Positions 25,172 through 34,147 are shown, counted from the first letter of the stretch. The stretch is 64,000 nucleotides of DNA from JAKAVN01 sp963734845 (GCA_963734845.1 CAVTIS010000011.1:216520-280519); one strand, 5' to 3'. The notes: generated by a model from the letters alone, not told the origin. Made by a program: numbers and translations.

Positions 25172-26272
25172 TTACACGCTCAAGTGGTAAAGCTCGGCGA
25201 CGTTGTCGTGGAGAATCTGGTTCTTCTCCACCTCGGTCAGGTCCGCCGTATGCTTCTTGAGCAGTTCCTGCGACCACGGCCAGGTCGAATCGCTGTGCGG
25301 GAAGTCGTTGGCCCACATCAGGCGGCGGAAGTTGCACAGGTCCTTCATCTTGAAGGCTACCCAGTCGTCCTGGAACGTCAGGTAGATATTCTCGCGGAAA
25401 TACTCACTGGGCGGCTTCGAGATCGTGCCCGCGGTGAGCCAGTAGCGATGACGGTCGTAGGCGTGGTCCATGCGGTACATGTAATGCGGCGCCCAGCCTG
25501 CGTCCGCCTCGACGCACACCACCTTGAGCTTGGGGTGGCGTTCGAACACGCCGCTGAAGATCAGCGTCCCGATGATGTCCTGGTTGCCGCGGATGATCGA
25601 CATGAAGCTGTTGAGCTTGGGCCCGCGGCCGCGGCCAACCGCATCGTCACGGCTGGTCAGGATGTGAAAGCTGAGCGGCATCCCGAGGTCGATCGCGGCC
25701 ACCCAGAACGGATCGTAGATCGGGCTGTCGTAGTCCTCGACCTGCGGATTACCCGGCATCATCACGCCCTTGAGGCCCAAGTCCTTGATGCGCTGGAGGT
25801 CGGAGATGCCCTCTTCGACCGAGCGCATCGCGGTCTGCCCGGTGCCAATCAGGCGATCGGGATGGGCCGAGCAGTAATTGGCGACCCACTGATTGTAAGC
25901 GTCGAAACAGGCTTTTTTGTAATCGTAATCCTTGTGATTGCAGAGCAGCATCCCGACCGTCGGGTAGATGACTTCGGCGGCGACGCCGTCGCGGTCCTGG
26001 TCCGCCATCCGCGCCTCGGGGTCCCATCCGCCGCGATGCAGTTCTTCGAACTTGATCCCGAGGAGCGTCAATTCTTCAGCGGCTTTGCCGGCAGCCGCGA
26101 TCAGCCCCATCGGGATCGGCCGCGACATCCCGTCGATCATGAACAGATCGCCTTTACGCTCGTCGCGCACCATGTGCGGCGCGCGGTCCCTGAACTTCGG
26201 ATCGATAAAGTCTATGTAGGTGTTTGGCGGTTCGGTGATATGCGAATCCGCCGAGATAATGGGTTTTTGCAT
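25172..26272 (-). CDS. Amidohydrolase_2 family metal-dependent hydrolase
   Basis: TIM-barrel hydrolase/decarboxylase type, 366 aa. It opens ISADSHITEPPNTY, where the family has DxHxxE/P. The strand-5 histidine lies in MPLSFHILTSRDD, an aspartate in VVCVEADAGWAPHYM, and the catalytic Asp in LMWANDFPHSDSTWP. The first motif is DSH rather than DxH(x)H, as in the 2-amino-3-carboxymuconate decarboxylase branch. Relatives act on aromatic acids or ring-cleavage products. Strong ribosome site GGAAGGAAA directly before ATG at 26272. It is cotranscribed with the extradiol dioxygenase and divergent from the next amidohydrolase. Confidence 0.85.
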   Translation of the reverse strand: MQKPIISADSHITEPPNTYIDFIDPKFRDRAPHMVRDERKGDLFMIDGMSRPIPMGLIAAAGKAAEELTLLGIKFEELHRGGWDPEARMADQDRDGVAAEVIYPTVGMLLCNHKDYDYKKACFDAYNQWVANYCSAHPDRLIGTGQTAMRSVEEGISDLQRIKDLGLKGVMMPGNPQVEDYDSPIYDPFWVAAIDLGMPLSFHILTSRDDAVGRGRGPKLNSFMSIIRGNQDIIGTLIFSGVFERHPKLKVVCVEADAGWAPHYMYRMDHAYDRHRYWLTAGTISKPPSEYFRENIYLTFQDDWVAFKMKDLCNFRRLMWANDFPHSDSTWPWSQELLKKHTADLTEVEKNQILHDNVAELYHLSV

Positions 26273-26315
26273 TTTCCTTCCTCGTGAAGGCTCCGGGCGG
26301 AGCCTGGGATACAGA

Positions 26316-26374
26316 CGTGTTCCGTTCCTACATTGAGTTTTACTAAACAGCTGCCGCGTTTACAACGGAACGCG
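26316..26374. promoter_or_regulatory. Nested inverted repeats in the divergent amidohydrolase promoter region
   Basis: Outer arms CGTGTTCCGTT (26316-26326) and AACGGAACGCG (26364-26374) match at 10 of 11 positions. Inside lies GTTT-TACT-AAAC (26337-26348). The region separates the minus-strand amidohydrolase (ATG 26272) from the plus-strand one (ATG 26540). A further GC hairpin, GGCTCCG-GG-CGGAGCC, is at 26289-26304. Probably a shared operator region. Confidence 0.45.
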
Positions 26375-26539
26375 CCTGTCCAACCGCCCTCTGGCGCGCG
26401 TTCTCGGCTGGATCGGGCACTTGAGGCTGCGATATAAGTGGTCCTGGATTCAGGCCCCTTCCGGATTTCCCGATCCGCATGCCGGACGCAAAAACGCGGC
26501 GTACCGGCGGGCAAGGCGAATTCGCACAAGGAGAGTTCA

Positions 26540-28234
26540 ATGGATTACGACCTCAAAATAACGGGCGGTACGATAATCGACGGCACCGGGTCTCCAGCGC
26601 GCGACGGCGACGTCGCGATCAAGGGCGGCAAAATAGCCGCCGTGGGCGAGGCGCCCGGCAAGGCGGCAACGACGATCGAGGCGCACGGGCGCGTCGTCGC
26701 CCCGGGCTTCGTCGATATCCATACGCACTATGACGCGCAGATCCTGTGGGATCGTATGATGACGATTTCGCCATGGCACGGCGTGACCACGGTGGTGATG
26801 GGCAATTGCGGCTTCGGCGTCGCCCCGACCCGCCCCGAGCATCGCGGCCTAATCATGCGCACGCTCGAGAAAGTCGAGGGCATGAGCCTCGATGCGCTGG
26901 AGGCAGGGCTGGGTTACGAATGGCCATTCGAGACTTTCGAGCAGTACCTCGACGCGGTCGAAAAACGCGGCTCGGTGATCAACGTCGGCGCGCTCATCGG
27001 GCATACCCCGACGCGCCTGTACGTGATGGGCGAGGAATCCGTGGAACGGCCGGCCAGCGAAGGCGAGATTGCCCAGATGCGCGAGATCGTGCGGCGCGGA
27101 ATCCGCGCCGGCGCGGTGGGTTTCGCGACCTCCAAGTCGCCCACCCACGTCGGCTATAGCGGCAAGCCCGTGCCTAGCCGCAAAGCGGAAATGAGCGAGA
27201 TAACCGCGCTGGCGAGCGTGCTGGCGGAGGAAAAGAGCGGAGTAATCCAGGCTACCGTCGGCCGCGAACTGTTCCTCAATGAGTTCGCCGACCTGTTCCG
27301 CGCCACCGGCCGCACCATCACCTGGACCGCGCTGCTTGCCGGGATGACCGGATCCAACGACGGCCATCGCCGCCTGCTCGCCCAGTCACTCGAGTTGTCC
27401 GAGCAGGGGATGAACATCGTGCCGCAGGTGGCGTGCCGGCCGCTCAATTTCGAGATGACGCTCAAGGAGCCTTTCATCTTCGAGAGCCTGTCAGTCTTCA
27501 AGCAGATTTCGGAAGCCGACTTCGAAGGCAAAACCAGAATTTACGCCGATCCCGAATTCCGTGCGATGTTCAAGGCCAAGACCGGAATCAACTCGGCGGG
27601 CCGCTTTGCCGACCGATGGGAGCGGAGCTGGGTCTCGCACTATCCGGGGCATCCGGAGCTCGAGGAAAGCAATCTCGCCGAACTCGCGCGCGCGCGCGGC
27701 GTCGATCCGATCGACCTGATGCTCGACATCGGGCTCGAAACCAAACTCGAAGCGCGCTTTCGGATGGCGCTGTTCAATTACGAGGAAGACGAGGTTATCG
27801 CGCTGCTCAACGGCAAGGGCACGGTGGTTGGGCTTTCCGACGCGGGCGCGCATGCGAGCCAGCTTTGCGACGCGTGTTTCTCGACCTACCTGATGGGCCA
27901 CTGGGTGCGCGAGCGCAAGGCGATTCCGATCGAACGAGCAGTATGGATGCTGACGGCGCGGCCGGCCGAGGTTTTCGCGCTGAGCGACCGCGGGCGCCTC
28001 GCACCAGGTCTGGCGGGCGACGTGGTGGTGTTCGATGCGGACAAAATCGGATGCTCGCGGCTGCGCCGGGTCAACGACCTTCCCTCCGGCGCCGACCGGC
28101 TGGTCGCCGATGCCTACGGAATCGACGCGGTCATCGTGAACGGCCAGGTCATCCGCGAACATGGACGCGACACGGTCGCGCCGGACGGGCCGTTGCCGGG
28201 ACGCCTGCTGCGTCATGGCCACGCGTCGGCATGA
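26540..28234 (+). CDS. Amidohydrolase_3 / N-acyl-D-amino-acid deacylase family protein
   Basis: 564 aa. It begins with the small beta domain DLKITGGTIIDGTGSPARDG and the metal motif APGFVDIHTHYDAQ. A metal-bridging residue region (MGNCGFGVAPTRP) and a late DAGAHASQLCDA segment follow. The end, LAPGLAGDVVVFDADKIG, closes the composite beta domain. The fold is that of D-aminoacylases, dihydroorotases and urease-type hydrolases, acting on amide or cyclic amide bonds; the substrate is unknown. ATG at 26540 follows AAGGAG and is preferred over the 34-codon-longer frame. Divergent from the preceding amidohydrolase. Confidence 0.87.
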   Translation: MDYDLKITGGTIIDGTGSPARDGDVAIKGGKIAAVGEAPGKAATTIEAHGRVVAPGFVDIHTHYDAQILWDRMMTISPWHGVTTVVMGNCGFGVAPTRPEHRGLIMRTLEKVEGMSLDALEAGLGYEWPFETFEQYLDAVEKRGSVINVGALIGHTPTRLYVMGEESVERPASEGEIAQMREIVRRGIRAGAVGFATSKSPTHVGYSGKPVPSRKAEMSEITALASVLAEEKSGVIQATVGRELFLNEFADLFRATGRTITWTALLAGMTGSNDGHRRLLAQSLELSEQGMNIVPQVACRPLNFEMTLKEPFIFESLSVFKQISEADFEGKTRIYADPEFRAMFKAKTGINSAGRFADRWERSWVSHYPGHPELEESNLAELARARGVDPIDLMLDIGLETKLEARFRMALFNYEEDEVIALLNGKGTVVGLSDAGAHASQLCDACFSTYLMGHWVRERKAIPIERAVWMLTARPAEVFALSDRGRLAPGLAGDVVVFDADKIGCSRLRRVNDLPSGADRLVADAYGIDAVIVNGQVIREHGRDTVAPDGPLPGRLLRHGHASA

Positions 28235-28244
28235 GCAAATCAAT

Positions 28245-28261
28245 TCAATCGATCCGATTGA
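28245..28261. promoter_or_regulatory. Palindrome TCAATCG-ATC-CGATTGA upstream of the DUF420 gene
   Basis: Perfect 7-bp arms with a 3-nt centre, 10 bp after the amidohydrolase stop. Candidate operator. Confidence 0.4.
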
Positions 28262-28289
28262 TATCCTGGCGATGAGTTTATCGTGAGAA

Positions 28290-28322
28290 AATCGGCGGGC
28301 CGCGAATCGCGGTCCGCCGATT
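28290..28322 (+). promoter_or_regulatory. Long GC hairpin ending 4 nt before the DUF420 start codon
   Basis: AATCGGCGG-G-CCGCG, loop AAT, CGCGG-T-CCGCCGATT: 14 Watson-Crick pairs and one G-U. It occupies the place where a ribosome site would be, and none is visible. It may terminate the upstream transcript or control initiation at 28327. Confidence 0.6.
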
Positions 28323-28326
28323 CCAC

Positions 28327-28827
28327 ATGCCGATGCCTTCACCTTCCTATGACTGGCTCGCGCCTCTCGACGCGATTCTGAATGCGACGGCTGCGGTACT
28401 CTTGCTAGCCGGTTATATCGCGATCCGCCGTCAGTACGTGCGCGTCCATCGCGCATGCATGATAAGCGCGTTCACTGTTTCGGTAGCTTTCTTCATTTCG
28501 TACTGCATCTATCATTACCACGTGGGCGACGTGCGTTTCGGCGGCCACGGTCTCGTCCGGCCGGTGTACTTCACCATCCTCTCGACCCACATCGTACTCG
28601 CAGTGGTAATCGTCCCGCTCGCGTTAATCACGCTCGGGCGTGCGCTGCGCGGCCGCTTCGCGCGGCATCGACGGATCGCGCGATGGACGTGGCCGATCTG
28701 GATGTATGTGTCGGTGACCGGCGTGGTGGTCTATCTGATGGTGTACAAGCTGTATCCGCATCTCCCGCCCGCGGCGACGGCGGCCGCGCGCGGAGCGCGC
28801 ACGGCCGCCGTCGCCGCGGAGCGCTGA
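28327..28827 (+). CDS. DUF420 membrane protein (CtaM/YozB-like)
   Basis: 166 aa with four hydrophobic helices: ILNATAAVLLLAGYIAI, AFTVSVAFFISYCIY, the helix starting VYFTILSTHIVLAVVIVPLA, and WMYVSVTGVVVYLMVY. Conserved-looking histidines lie near helix ends (YHYHVG, LSTHIVLA). DUF420 proteins are often linked to cytochrome oxidase or heme A assembly, but no oxidase gene is near. A hairpin lies right upstream, and no Shine-Dalgarno is seen; ATG at 28333 is an alternative start. The Ala-rich tail is cytoplasmic or periplasmic depending on orientation. Confidence 0.8.
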   Translation: MPMPSPSYDWLAPLDAILNATAAVLLLAGYIAIRRQYVRVHRACMISAFTVSVAFFISYCIYHYHVGDVRFGGHGLVRPVYFTILSTHIVLAVVIVPLALITLGRALRGRFARHRRIARWTWPIWMYVSVTGVVVYLMVYKLYPHLPPAATAAARGARTAAVAAER

Positions 28828-28861
28828 GAACGCGGGTGCGGGTTCAGCCGTCGGTGCATAC

Positions 28862-28887
28862 GCGCTCGGGCGGCTCCGCCCGAGCGC
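28862..28887. terminator. 12-bp perfect hairpin between convergent genes
   Basis: GCGCTCGGGCGG, CT, CCGCCCGAGCGC, in the gap between DUF420 (plus) and boxB (minus). It has no T-tract but is placed as a bidirectional terminator. Confidence 0.5.
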
Positions 28888-28941
28888 TCGCCCTACCCTC
28901 TGCCCCCAAGGCGCGCGGGCATTAAAAATGAGCGGAAGGAG

Positions 28942-28977
28942 GAGCAGAGAGCCGCTCTTCGAGCGACGCCTCTGCTC
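28942..28977. terminator. Second hairpin at the boxB 3' end
   Basis: GAGCAGAG ... GCTC-TTC-GAGC ... CTCTGCTC forms a two-part stem ending at the boxB stop codon. With the 28862 hairpin it makes a double terminator-like region. Confidence 0.4.
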
Positions 28978-30374
28978 TAACTCAGAATCACATACTCGAA
29001 ATCCGGGCGCTGGCCGTTGATGCCCTTGGCCGGCGGCGCGATCCATCCTGCAATCTTGCCCGGCTCGTACACCGGCTGCATCAGCTCGGCATTGCGCGCG
29101 CGGTCTTCTTCGGTCGGCAGCCATTCGCTGCGGTGCGCCGCGAACTCCTCGGCCGCAAGCAGGTTTCCGTGCGGGTCGCAGCTTTGCCCCGCATACGCTC
29201 CGACCTTGCGATTGAAGCCCGCGTGCGGGAGCGCGAGACGCTCCCCGAGGCCGCGCGCGGCGAGCTCGCGGTTCCATCGCGCAAGCCCGCGCTCGCAATC
29301 CTGCACGTAAGCGTCGCGCAGAACCGCATTCATCGCACGGCGCAGTGGAATCCGCTCGACCGCGCCGCCCGGCAGGCGCATCTCGTACTCGTCCTCGAGC
29401 GCGCGATGCTCACGATAGAGGTTAGCGGCGTGCTCGTGATAGCGCCCCTTTATCCCGGTCGCGAAATATGTCGCCGCGTTGCTCGAATCCTCCGCGCCGA
29501 ACAAATCGAGGCTCTCCGAGTACCACAGGTTGATGTACTTCTGGATGACCCCGAGCTCGATTCCGCCGAGCGCGTGGATGTCTGCGCGGCCCGACTGCTT
29601 CATCAAATCGGCGGTGCGTTGCACGACGCGCTGCACTCCGGTCTCGCCGACGAACATATGATGCGCCTCCTCGGTCAGCATGAAGCGCGTGGTGCGCGAG
29701 AGCGGGTCGAAGCCGCTCTCGGAGAGTGCCTCGAGCTGATACTTGCCGTCCCGATCGGTGAACATCGCGAAGCAGTAGAAGTCCAGCCAATCGCGGATCG
29801 GCGCGTTGAACGCGGTCAGGATGCGCGGATGATCGCGATGGCCGCTGCGGCGCGTGAGCAACTCGTCGGCCTCTTCGCGGCCGTCACGCCCGAAGAAACG
29901 ATGCAGCAGGTAGACCATCGCCCATAGGTGACGCGCCTCCTCGACGTTGACCTGGAAGAGGTTGCGGAGATCGTAAAGGGACGGCGCGGTCTTGCCGAGG
30001 TGGCGCTGCTGCTCGACCGAGGCCGGTTCGGTGTCGCCCTGGGTCACGATGATGCGGCGCAGCTCCTTGCGAAACTCGCCCGGCACCTGCTGCCACGGGT
30101 CGGCGTCCGGATTGTCGCCGAAGCCGATTTTGCGGTTCTCCGGCGGCGCGAGGAAGATGCCCCATCGGTACTCCGGCATTTTCACATACGCGTAGTTGGC
30201 CCATCCGTCGGCCGACGCGCTTATCGCCGTGCGCAGATAGACGGTGGACGCCTCAAAGCCCTCGGGCCCGACCTCGTTCCACCATTGAAGGAAGCGCGGA
30301 TGCCACGTCGCGAGCGCGCGGCGCAACTGTTGGTCGTGATCGAGATCAACGTTGTTGGGGATTTCGCCGATCAT
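28977..30374 (-). CDS. boxB: Benzoyl-CoA 2,3-epoxidase, oxygenase subunit BoxB
   Basis: Diiron oxygenase of the aerobic benzoyl-CoA (box) pathway; with the BoxA reductase it forms 2,3-epoxybenzoyl-CoA. 465 aa, near the family norm. The ferritin-like ligand pairs are ExxH at E146-H149 (VNVEEARHL) and E236-H239 (LTEEAHHM). DWLDFYCFAMFTDRDGKYQL and the C-terminal PPAKGINGQRPDFEYV are typical of BoxB. ATG at 30374 is 42 bp after the boxC stop, so boxC-boxB are one transcript. No boxA, benzoate-CoA ligase or boxD is in the window. Confidence 0.93.
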   Translation of the reverse strand: MIGEIPNNVDLDHDQQLRRALATWHPRFLQWWNEVGPEGFEASTVYLRTAISASADGWANYAYVKMPEYRWGIFLAPPENRKIGFGDNPDADPWQQVPGEFRKELRRIIVTQGDTEPASVEQQRHLGKTAPSLYDLRNLFQVNVEEARHLWAMVYLLHRFFGRDGREEADELLTRRSGHRDHPRILTAFNAPIRDWLDFYCFAMFTDRDGKYQLEALSESGFDPLSRTTRFMLTEEAHHMFVGETGVQRVVQRTADLMKQSGRADIHALGGIELGVIQKYINLWYSESLDLFGAEDSSNAATYFATGIKGRYHEHAANLYREHRALEDEYEMRLPGGAVERIPLRRAMNAVLRDAYVQDCERGLARWNRELAARGLGERLALPHAGFNRKVGAYAGQSCDPHGNLLAAEEFAAHRSEWLPTEEDRARNAELMQPVYEPGKIAGWIAPPAKGINGQRPDFEYVILS

Positions 30375-30416
30375 GGCAAATAAAGCTCCGACGCGCCGGA
30401 GCCGGCGCGCATTGAT

Positions 30417-32036
30417 TCAGGTCCGCCTGTAATCGAATTGCGGGCTCTCGGGCTGGCCGTACAGCTTGAGTGCGCCGTGTTCGCCGATCGCGTTGGGGCG
30501 CTGGAAGATCCAGTTCTGCCACGCCGAGAGCCGTCCGAAAATCCGCGTCTCCATGGTCTCCGGCCCGGCAAAACGGATGCTCGCTTCCATCCCGGTGAGC
30601 GCGTCTGGCGAGAGCGAGAGACGCTCGCTGATTGCGAGACGCAACTCTTCTTCCCAGTCCAATTCGTCCGGCGCGGCCGTCACCAGCCCCGCCTCCATCG
30701 CCGCTTCCGGGTCAAACGTGCCGCCGGCGGCAAGCGCAGCGGCGCGCGCCGGATCGGCGATGAAGCGCGTGCCGAGGCGGTTCAGGCCGTTACTCATCGG
30801 AAGCGCGCCCGCATTGAGCACTCCGGTTGCGATTCTCGCGTCCGTGCCCGACTTCATATAGATGCGGTCGGCGGCGAGCGCCAGCTCGAATATCGAACCC
30901 GCGAAGCATGAATCCGGCTCGATGATCGCAAAGAAACTTTTGGCGGTGAGATCGAGCCGCTTGAGCACGCGTTTCATGAGCAGCATCGTCTCGTTGATAA
31001 ACCAGTCGCCGCGCCGCTCCCACATCGCGCGGTCCAGTGAGGCGATGCGGTCCAGGTCGCCAGCGGATTTGATCAGCACCAGGCCGATCTCCGAATAGTT
31101 GAAGCGCAGACGCAGGAGCGCGTCGTCGATTTCGCGGAAAAGCCGTAGCGGGTAGAAATCCGTGCCTAGCGCCGCCGCCTCGGCAGGAATTGCCGGCACG
31201 TTTTTCGGTCCTTCGATAATCAACTCGGCCAGGCGCTGCGCCGTATCGAGATGCATCGTGAGATGCCGGTAGCGGATTTCAGTCTCGCTCTCGGCGGGCG
31301 CGAGTGCGTCGAGCGTGATGCCGGCGCGACCCACCCGCGTCGCGTCGACCATTGACGCGACGCGCTCGGCCACCGCCTCGTTGAAGCGCGAGCGCGGCGC
31401 AATGGCGTCAACCAGGCCCCATTTCACCGCGCGCTCGCCGCGCACACCTTCGGCCAATGTGGCGAAGACGTCGGCGAGGTCGCGGCGCACCTTGCGCTTG
31501 TCGACCAGGCGGGTGAGGCCACCGGTGCCAGGCAGTACGCCGAGAAATGCGATCTCGGGCAGGCTCACGGCCGAGCGCCGGTCGTCGACCAGGATTATCT
31601 CCTCGCAGGCGAGCGCCAGTTCGTAACCGCCGCCGCTGCACGTGCCGTTGAGCGCGGCGATGTAGCGCTGGCCGCTATTAGCGCTCGCGTCTTCGATCGC
31701 AAGGCGGGTCTCATTGGTGAACTTGCAGAAGTTGACCTTGAAGCCGTGGTCGGCGTGCGCGAGCATAAAAATGTTCGCTCCGGCACAGAACATCCCGTCA
31801 AGCGCGCTATCGATCGTGACCACGCTGACCCCCGGATGCTCGAAGCGCAGACGGGTCACGGCATCGGCGAGCTCGATATCCACCGCCAGGTCGTATGAGT
31901 TGAGCTTGAGCGCGTATCCGGGTCGGAGGCCGCCGGCTTCATCGACCTTCATCGTCAGCCGCGCGCGGTCGCGCGAGGTTTCCAATTTCCAGTGCCGATA
32001 GCGGCTCGGGTCGGTCTCGAAATTTACTGATGTCAT
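30417..32036 (-). CDS. boxC: 2,3-epoxybenzoyl-CoA dihydrolase BoxC
   Basis: Crotonase-superfamily enzyme that opens epoxybenzoyl-CoA with two waters, releasing formate and 3,4-dehydroadipyl-CoA semialdehyde. 539 aa: an N-terminal crotonase core (FCAGANIFMLAHADH for the oxyanion region, LNGTCSGGGYELALACEEI, LPEIAFLGVLPGTGGLTRL) plus a second, diverged crotonase-like half (IEPDSCFAGSIFELALAADRIY). The length and two-part organisation are BoxC-specific. It is the first gene of the boxC-boxB pair and lies downstream of another amidohydrolase. No ribosome site is evident before ATG 32036. Confidence 0.93.
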   Translation of the reverse strand: MTSVNFETDPSRYRHWKLETSRDRARLTMKVDEAGGLRPGYALKLNSYDLAVDIELADAVTRLRFEHPGVSVVTIDSALDGMFCAGANIFMLAHADHGFKVNFCKFTNETRLAIEDASANSGQRYIAALNGTCSGGGYELALACEEIILVDDRRSAVSLPEIAFLGVLPGTGGLTRLVDKRKVRRDLADVFATLAEGVRGERAVKWGLVDAIAPRSRFNEAVAERVASMVDATRVGRAGITLDALAPAESETEIRYRHLTMHLDTAQRLAELIIEGPKNVPAIPAEAAALGTDFYPLRLFREIDDALLRLRFNYSEIGLVLIKSAGDLDRIASLDRAMWERRGDWFINETMLLMKRVLKRLDLTAKSFFAIIEPDSCFAGSIFELALAADRIYMKSGTDARIATGVLNAGALPMSNGLNRLGTRFIADPARAAALAAGGTFDPEAAMEAGLVTAAPDELDWEEELRLAISERLSLSPDALTGMEASIRFAGPETMETRIFGRLSAWQNWIFQRPNAIGEHGALKLYGQPESPQFDYRRT

Positions 32037-32147
32037 CGTCGCCGTTTGGTTGTCGCGGCCGGCGACTTTGCCGGCTGCGGACGGTCAGTCCCTCATCGGT
32101 ACTTTACAACGTTTCCAGTGCTGGGCCGATACAACCCGAATCCGCGA

Positions 32148-33266
32148 TCAGATGTGGTAGAAGTTGCGCGCGTTGGTCTCGAGAATCTTGTCGACCGACG
32201 CCTTGGGCAGCGATGCCAACTGCTTGCGCGCTTTTTCCACCGGCCGCACGAAACCCTCGGCGTGCGGGTAGTCCGAACCGATGAAAAAGCGATCGTCGCC
32301 GGCGAACTGCACGATATATGGAAACATCCGCTCCTCCGGATCGGCGCTGATCCAGATGTTGCGATGGAAATATTCCTCGGCCGAGCGTTTCATCTGGGAC
32401 GTGTGCCCCATGTATGAGTAGCGATAGTCCAGCCGCTCGATCCATTCGCCGACCCATCCGACCATCGCCTCGACCGTAGCCACGCGCAGCTTCGGGAAAC
32501 GCTCGAACACGCCGTCGACCACCATCGTGGTCAGCGCCATGCGCGGATCCTGGATGATGCTCATGGTGAAGTACATCAGGCCGGGCTTGGGATCCTTGTA
32601 CCAGGCGCTGCCGGTGTAGTTGCGATGCGAGACCAGGTGGATGCCGACCGCGAGGTCGAGCGATTCGGCCGCCGCCCATACCGGATCGAATTCGGGATGG
32701 CCGAAGCTGTGGCCGCGCACCGGCGCCGAGGAGACGAAGATGGTGTGTGCGCCGAGTTTCGCCACGCGTTCCATTTCGCGCACGGCGAGCGCGGGGTCGC
32801 GAATCGAGATGTGCGCGGCGGGAAACAGGCGGTCCTTATGCGAAGCGACCAGTTCGAAGGCCCAGGTGTTGTAGGCGCGGCAGAGCGCGTCGGCGAGCGC
32901 CGGGTCGTCCACCTCGCCCTCCCACACGATACCGAGGCTCGGGTAGAGCACCTGTTTGTCGAAGCCTTCTTCGTCGAGGAACCGCACGCGCGCGTCCATG
33001 TCCTGCCATTGCTCGCTGTAACCGAGGTAGCGGTCGAAGTTGCCGATGTTGAGGCCCTGCTCCTTCTCTCCGTAGCCCACCAGGATGCCCATTATCTGGT
33101 CGACGTCGCGGAGCCTGAGCGGCTTGCCGTCGGCGAGCATCTCCGCCTTGCCGGTTGCGGGGTCACGGACCATCTTCACCGTGCGCTCGCGAAAGGCCGG
33201 ATCGATGTAACGCTCGAACAAATCCATCGGTTCCATGAAGTGACTGTCACCATCGATCGCTTTCAT
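32148..33266 (-). CDS. Amidohydrolase_2 family hydrolase upstream of boxCB
   Basis: TIM-barrel metal hydrolase/decarboxylase, 372 aa, paralogous to the protein at 25172. It opens AIDGDSHFMEPMDLFERYID; the histidine strand reads VGIHLVSHRNY, and the Asp motif FFIGSDYPHAEGFVRP closes the site. ATG at 33266 has GGAGG 7 nt upstream; the 61 extra residues of the longer frame are arginine-rich and not family-like. Same strand as boxC, 111 bp apart. Its substrate may be an aromatic acid or ring-opened intermediate. Two such paralogues flanking box genes suggest a dedicated pathway. Confidence 0.85.
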   Translation of the reverse strand: MKAIDGDSHFMEPMDLFERYIDPAFRERTVKMVRDPATGKAEMLADGKPLRLRDVDQIMGILVGYGEKEQGLNIGNFDRYLGYSEQWQDMDARVRFLDEEGFDKQVLYPSLGIVWEGEVDDPALADALCRAYNTWAFELVASHKDRLFPAAHISIRDPALAVREMERVAKLGAHTIFVSSAPVRGHSFGHPEFDPVWAAAESLDLAVGIHLVSHRNYTGSAWYKDPKPGLMYFTMSIIQDPRMALTTMVVDGVFERFPKLRVATVEAMVGWVGEWIERLDYRYSYMGHTSQMKRSAEEYFHRNIWISADPEERMFPYIVQFAGDDRFFIGSDYPHAEGFVRPVEKARKQLASLPKASVDKILETNARNFYHI

Positions 33267-33631
33267 CGCCTGGCCTCCGCGCCGGGTTTCGGTCGCGCGC
33301 GGACTGGCCGGCGCGCCCCAATCCTCTCTCCTAGCAGAGTTCCCTGCGGGCGCACAGGGAGCGTGCCCGCGCCGCCGCCGCCTCCGGTCTCGCACACCGA
33401 AGTCGAGTTCGGAATCGGGGGCCAACGTTGACGCAACTGCGAAGACCACTTAGCTAGCGTCTTGTCGCTACCGCGATGGCCACGGCCCCCGGGGTGTCTT
33501 GCTTCCGGCCGCGGCGCAACTCCGCGTCGGCATGAGACCAAAGTCCGATTGCCGCAAACCTGGCCCTGTGCGACCTGTGAGCTGTCGAAAACTCTCTCTA
33601 AGGGTTGAAACCTTTTTCGCACGAGGCACAA
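33267..33631. other. Divergent intergenic region, 365 bp
   Basis: Separates the amidohydrolase (minus) from the glycine-zipper gene (plus). TTGACG at 33427 has no convincing -10 partner. I see no gene, RNA or strong palindrome here. Confidence 0.5.
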
Positions 33632-34147
33632 ATGAAACACCTATACGTACTTCGTTCGGTTCGACGAAGGGTGACCGCAGGACTGATCGCTCTTTTCGTG
33701 CTGCTCGGCGCGGGAGTCGCGAGCGCACAGAACAACGACATGTTCATCTATCCGTCCAAGGGACAGAGCCAGGCGCAGCAGGACAAAGACCGCTACGAAT
33801 GTCACAGCTGGGCGGTGCAGCAGACCGGGTTTGATCCGAGCAAGCCACAGGCTGCGAACGCCCAGCCGCCTCAACAGCACCAGCCCTCGAAACCTCATGT
33901 GCTCCAAGGCGCCGGACGAGGCGCGGCACTGGGTGCAGTCGGTGGCGCCATAACGGGCAACGCGGGTAAAGGCGCCGCCGCCGGCGCTGCGATGGGCGGA
34001 CTTGCTGGCGGGTTCCGACGTCGCGACGAAAGACTGCGGCAAGCTGACGTTCAAGCCGACCGCGCTGCCGCCGGAAACTCTGCGCGGCCGGCATATATGC
34101 GAGCGATGGCGGCCTGCTTACAGGGCCGCGGCTATACAGTCAATTGA
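33632..34147 (+). CDS. Exported glycine-zipper protein, copy 1
   Basis: 171 aa. Signal peptide (LIALFVLLGAGVASAQ) then IYPSKGQSQAQQDKDRYECHSWAVQQTGF, a Pro/Gln-rich linker, a glycine zipper (GAALGAVGGAITGNAGKGAAAG and on) and a C-terminal CLQGRGYTVN. The same order of parts recurs in the protein at 42042. The zipper is of the membrane-inserting YMGG/OsmB-like kind, and the two conserved cysteines could form a disulfide. I choose ATG at 33632, where the signal peptide begins, over 33605. Function unknown; an envelope-stress or outer-membrane role is likely from architecture. Confidence 0.78.
   Translation: MKHLYVLRSVRRRVTAGLIALFVLLGAGVASAQNNDMFIYPSKGQSQAQQDKDRYECHSWAVQQTGFDPSKPQAANAQPPQQHQPSKPHVLQGAGRGAALGAVGGAITGNAGKGAAAGAAMGGLAGGFRRRDERLRQADVQADRAAAGNSARPAYMRAMAACLQGRGYTVN

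Noticed and set aside
26401..26440. Sigma-54 promoter before the Amidohydrolase_3 gene
   Set aside because: GG and GC elements are not at the required 10-bp spacing.
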